64,000 nt of DNA from Sepiola atlantica (lineage: Eukaryota; Mollusca; Cephalopoda; Sepiida; Sepiolidae), in NCBI GenBank assembly GCA_963556195.1, contig OY744525.1, positions 84,041,576-84,105,575 of the forward strand. The letters run 5' to 3'. How positions within the stretch are numbered: the stretch's first letter is position 1; each line of letters begins with the position of its first letter. A program made the position numbers and the translations under genes. This document shows positions 61,901 to 64,000 of this stretch, piece after piece. The notes below the pieces were generated by a model. It was not told the origin of the DNA. It did no database searches and was given only the letters and a program-made list of their open reading frames with translations.

Positions 61901-64000
61901 AGGACTACTGAAATTACTTAGGTATCCTCCCTGCTTTTCATCTGCAAAATAGTCCAAATAGGAACGAAGATGGCGTTAAAATATTTTCCAAACCTATCAC
62001 TACAGTAGCTCTATCAAGGATATTGAGCGCTTTTCTCCCGGACAACGCCGAATACTTTGAAAATCAAGGAGGCCTCCTGAGCACTACGTAAATTACTTAG
62101 GTATCCTCCCTCCTTTTCATCTGCAAAATAGTCCAAAGGGGATCGAAGATGGCGTTAAAATATTTTCCAAACCTATCACTACAGTAGCTCTATCTAGGAT
62201 ATTGAGCACTTTTCTCCCAGACAACGCCGAGTACTTTGAAAATCAAGGAGGCCTCCTGAGCACTACTGAAATTACTTAGGTATCGTCCCTCCTTTTTATC
62301 TGCAAAATAGTCCAAAGGGTAACGAAGATTGCGTTAAAATATTTTCCAAACCTATCACTACAGTAGCTCTATCTAGGATATTGAGCACTTTTCTCCCGGA
62401 CAACGCCGAGTACCTTGAAAATCTAGGAGGCCTCCTGAGCACTAATGAAATTACTTAGGTATCCTCCCTCCATTTTTATCTGCAAAATAGTCCAAAGAGT
62501 AACGAAGATGGCGTTAAAATATTTTCCAAACCTATCACTACAGTAGCTCTATCTAGGATATTGAGCCCTTTTCTCCCGGACAACGCCGAGTACATGAAAA
62601 TCAAGGAGGTTTTCTGAGCACTACTGAAATTACTTAGGTATCCTCCCTCCTTTTCATCTGCAAAATAGTCCAAAGGGGAACGAAGATGGCGTTAAAATAT
62701 TTTCCAAACCTATCACTACAGTAGCTCTATCTAGGATATTGAGCACTTTTCTCCCGGACAACGCCGAGTACTTTGAAAATCAAGGAGGCCTCATGAGCAC
62801 TACTGAAATTACTTAGGTATCCTCCCTCCTTTTCATCTGCAAAATAGTCCAAAGGGGAACGAAGATGGCGTTAAAATATTTTCAAAACCTATCACTACAG
62901 TAGCTCTATCTAGGATATTGAGCACTTTTCTCCCGGACAACGCTGAGTACTTTAAAAATCAAGGAGGCCTCCTGAGCACTACTGAAATTACTTAGGTATC
63001 CTCCCTCCTTTTCATCTGCAAAATAGTCCAAAGGGGAACGAAGATGGCGTTAAAATATTTTCCAAACCTATCACTACAGTAGCTCTATCTAGGATATCGA
63101 GCGCTTTTCTCCCGGACAACGCCGAATAATTTGAAAATCAAGGAGGCCTCCTGAGCACTACGTAAATTACTTAGGTATCCTCCCTCCTTTTCATCTGCAA
63201 AATAGTCCAAAGGGGAACGAAGATGGCGTTAAAATATTTTCCAAACCTATCACTACAGTAGCTCTATCTAGGATATTGAGCACTTTTCTCCCGGACAACG
63301 CCGAGTACTTTGAAAATCAAGGAGGCCTCCTGAGCACTACTGAAATTACTTAGGTATCCTCCCTGCTTTTCATCTGCAAAATAGTCCAAAGGGGAACGAA
63401 GATGGCGTTAAAATATTTTCCAAACCTATCACTACAGTAGCTCTATCTAGGATATTGAGCACTTTTCTCCCGGACAACGCCGAGTACTTTGAAAATCAAG
63501 GAGGCCTCCTGAGCACTACTGAAATTACTTAGGTATCCTCCCTCCTTTTCATCTGCAAAATAGTCCAAAGGGGAACAAAGATGGCGTTAAAATATTTTCC
63601 AAACCTATCACTATAGTAGCTCTATCTAGGATATTGAGCACTTTTCTCCCGGACAACGCCGAGTACTTTGAAAATCAAGGAGGCCCTCTGAGGACTACTG
63701 AAATTACTTAGGTATCCTCCCTGCTTTTCATCTGCAAAATAGTCCAAATAGGAACGAAGATGGCGTTAAAATATTTTCCAAACCTATCACTACAGTAGCT
63801 CTATCAAGGATATTGAGCGCTTTTCTCCCGGACAACGCCGAATACTTTGAAAATCAAGGAGGCCTCCTGAGCACTACGTAAATTACTTAGGTATCCTCCC
63901 TCCTTTTCATCTGCAAAATAGTCCAAAGGGGATCGAAGATGGCGTTAAAATATTTTCCAAACCTATCACTACAGTAGCTCTATCTAGGATATTGAGCACT
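58976..64000 (+). repeat. 179-bp satellite array, running off the window
   Basis: About 28 monomers. Consensus parts: CCTCCCTCCTTTTCATCTGC, AAAATAGTCCAAAGGGGAAC, GAAGATGGCGTTAAAATATT, CTCCCGGACAACGCCGAGTA, TGAAATTACTTAGGTAT. Before about 60300 monomers are diverged and of two linker types. After that they are nearly uniform and form a higher-order repeat of 1790 bp (10 monomers). ORFs such as those at 60883-60686 and 62673-62476 (minus) are translations of the satellite. Confidence 0.96.

Noticed and set aside
62476..62673. 65-codon ORFs repeated at 60686-60883 and 62476-62673 (minus)
   Set aside because: Identical because they are the same monomer in a 1790-bp higher-order satellite repeat. 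A 179-bp period is not a multiple of three, so no protein can run through the array.

Overview
This is eukaryotic, AT-rich, gene-poor and extremely repeat-dense DNA. Long (TA)n tracts, fossil Tc1/mariner elements of several lineages, non-LTR and Ty3/gypsy retrotransposons, and the dispersed head motif ACTAGCGGGGCTACCCGG suggest an invertebrate metazoan, most likely a mollusc of cephalopod type. That is an inference: no host gene anchors the taxonomy. I found no convincing intact host protein-coding gene. Every recognisable coding stretch is a decayed transposable element, and most other open frames are translated microsatellite or satellite.

Layout. 1-5.0 kb: a frameshifted Tx1/L1-like LINE (ORF1 debris, endonuclease, reverse transcriptase, CCHC, C-terminus). 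5.2-9.3 kb: a Ty3/gypsy element with LTRs, deleted for most of gag and protease. 9.3-47 kb: non-coding DNA with (TA)n arrays, MITE and foldback elements, three mariner fossils (11.3-12.2, 29.7-30.2 and 44.3-44.8 kb), five LINE C-terminal fossils, a gypsy gag remnant, and several dispersed families visible only by comparing the window with itself. 47.1-52 kb and 54.7-64 kb: a mosaic of minisatellites and satellites (322-bp and 179-bp monomers, the latter in a 1790-bp higher-order repeat), apparently organised as head-to-tail repeat-rich elements. 52.3-54.6 kb: a 5'-truncated LINE 3' end abutting a tandem array of units that begin with the 5' end of U2 snRNA.

Most notable: (i) a U2-snRNA-headed repeat family, present as a tandem array and as dispersed full-length, headless, tail-only and head-only copies at six loci, which looks like a snRNA-derived SINE; (ii) its contact with the 3' end of a Tx1-like LINE, recalling U2-targeting LINEs of the Tx1 group; (iii) a six-copy dispersed family carrying an inverted CCAAT box, a TATA box and a GTAAGT splice donor at fixed spacing, resembling mobile promoter/first-exon modules; (iv) a five-copy family built round a TACTCC/GGAGTA hairpin; (v) a perfect 44-bp palindrome with a related second copy.

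All homology statements rest on reading the sequence and on remembered family motifs; no database search was run. Coordinates of dispersed repeats are approximate to about 10 bp unless a motif is given.
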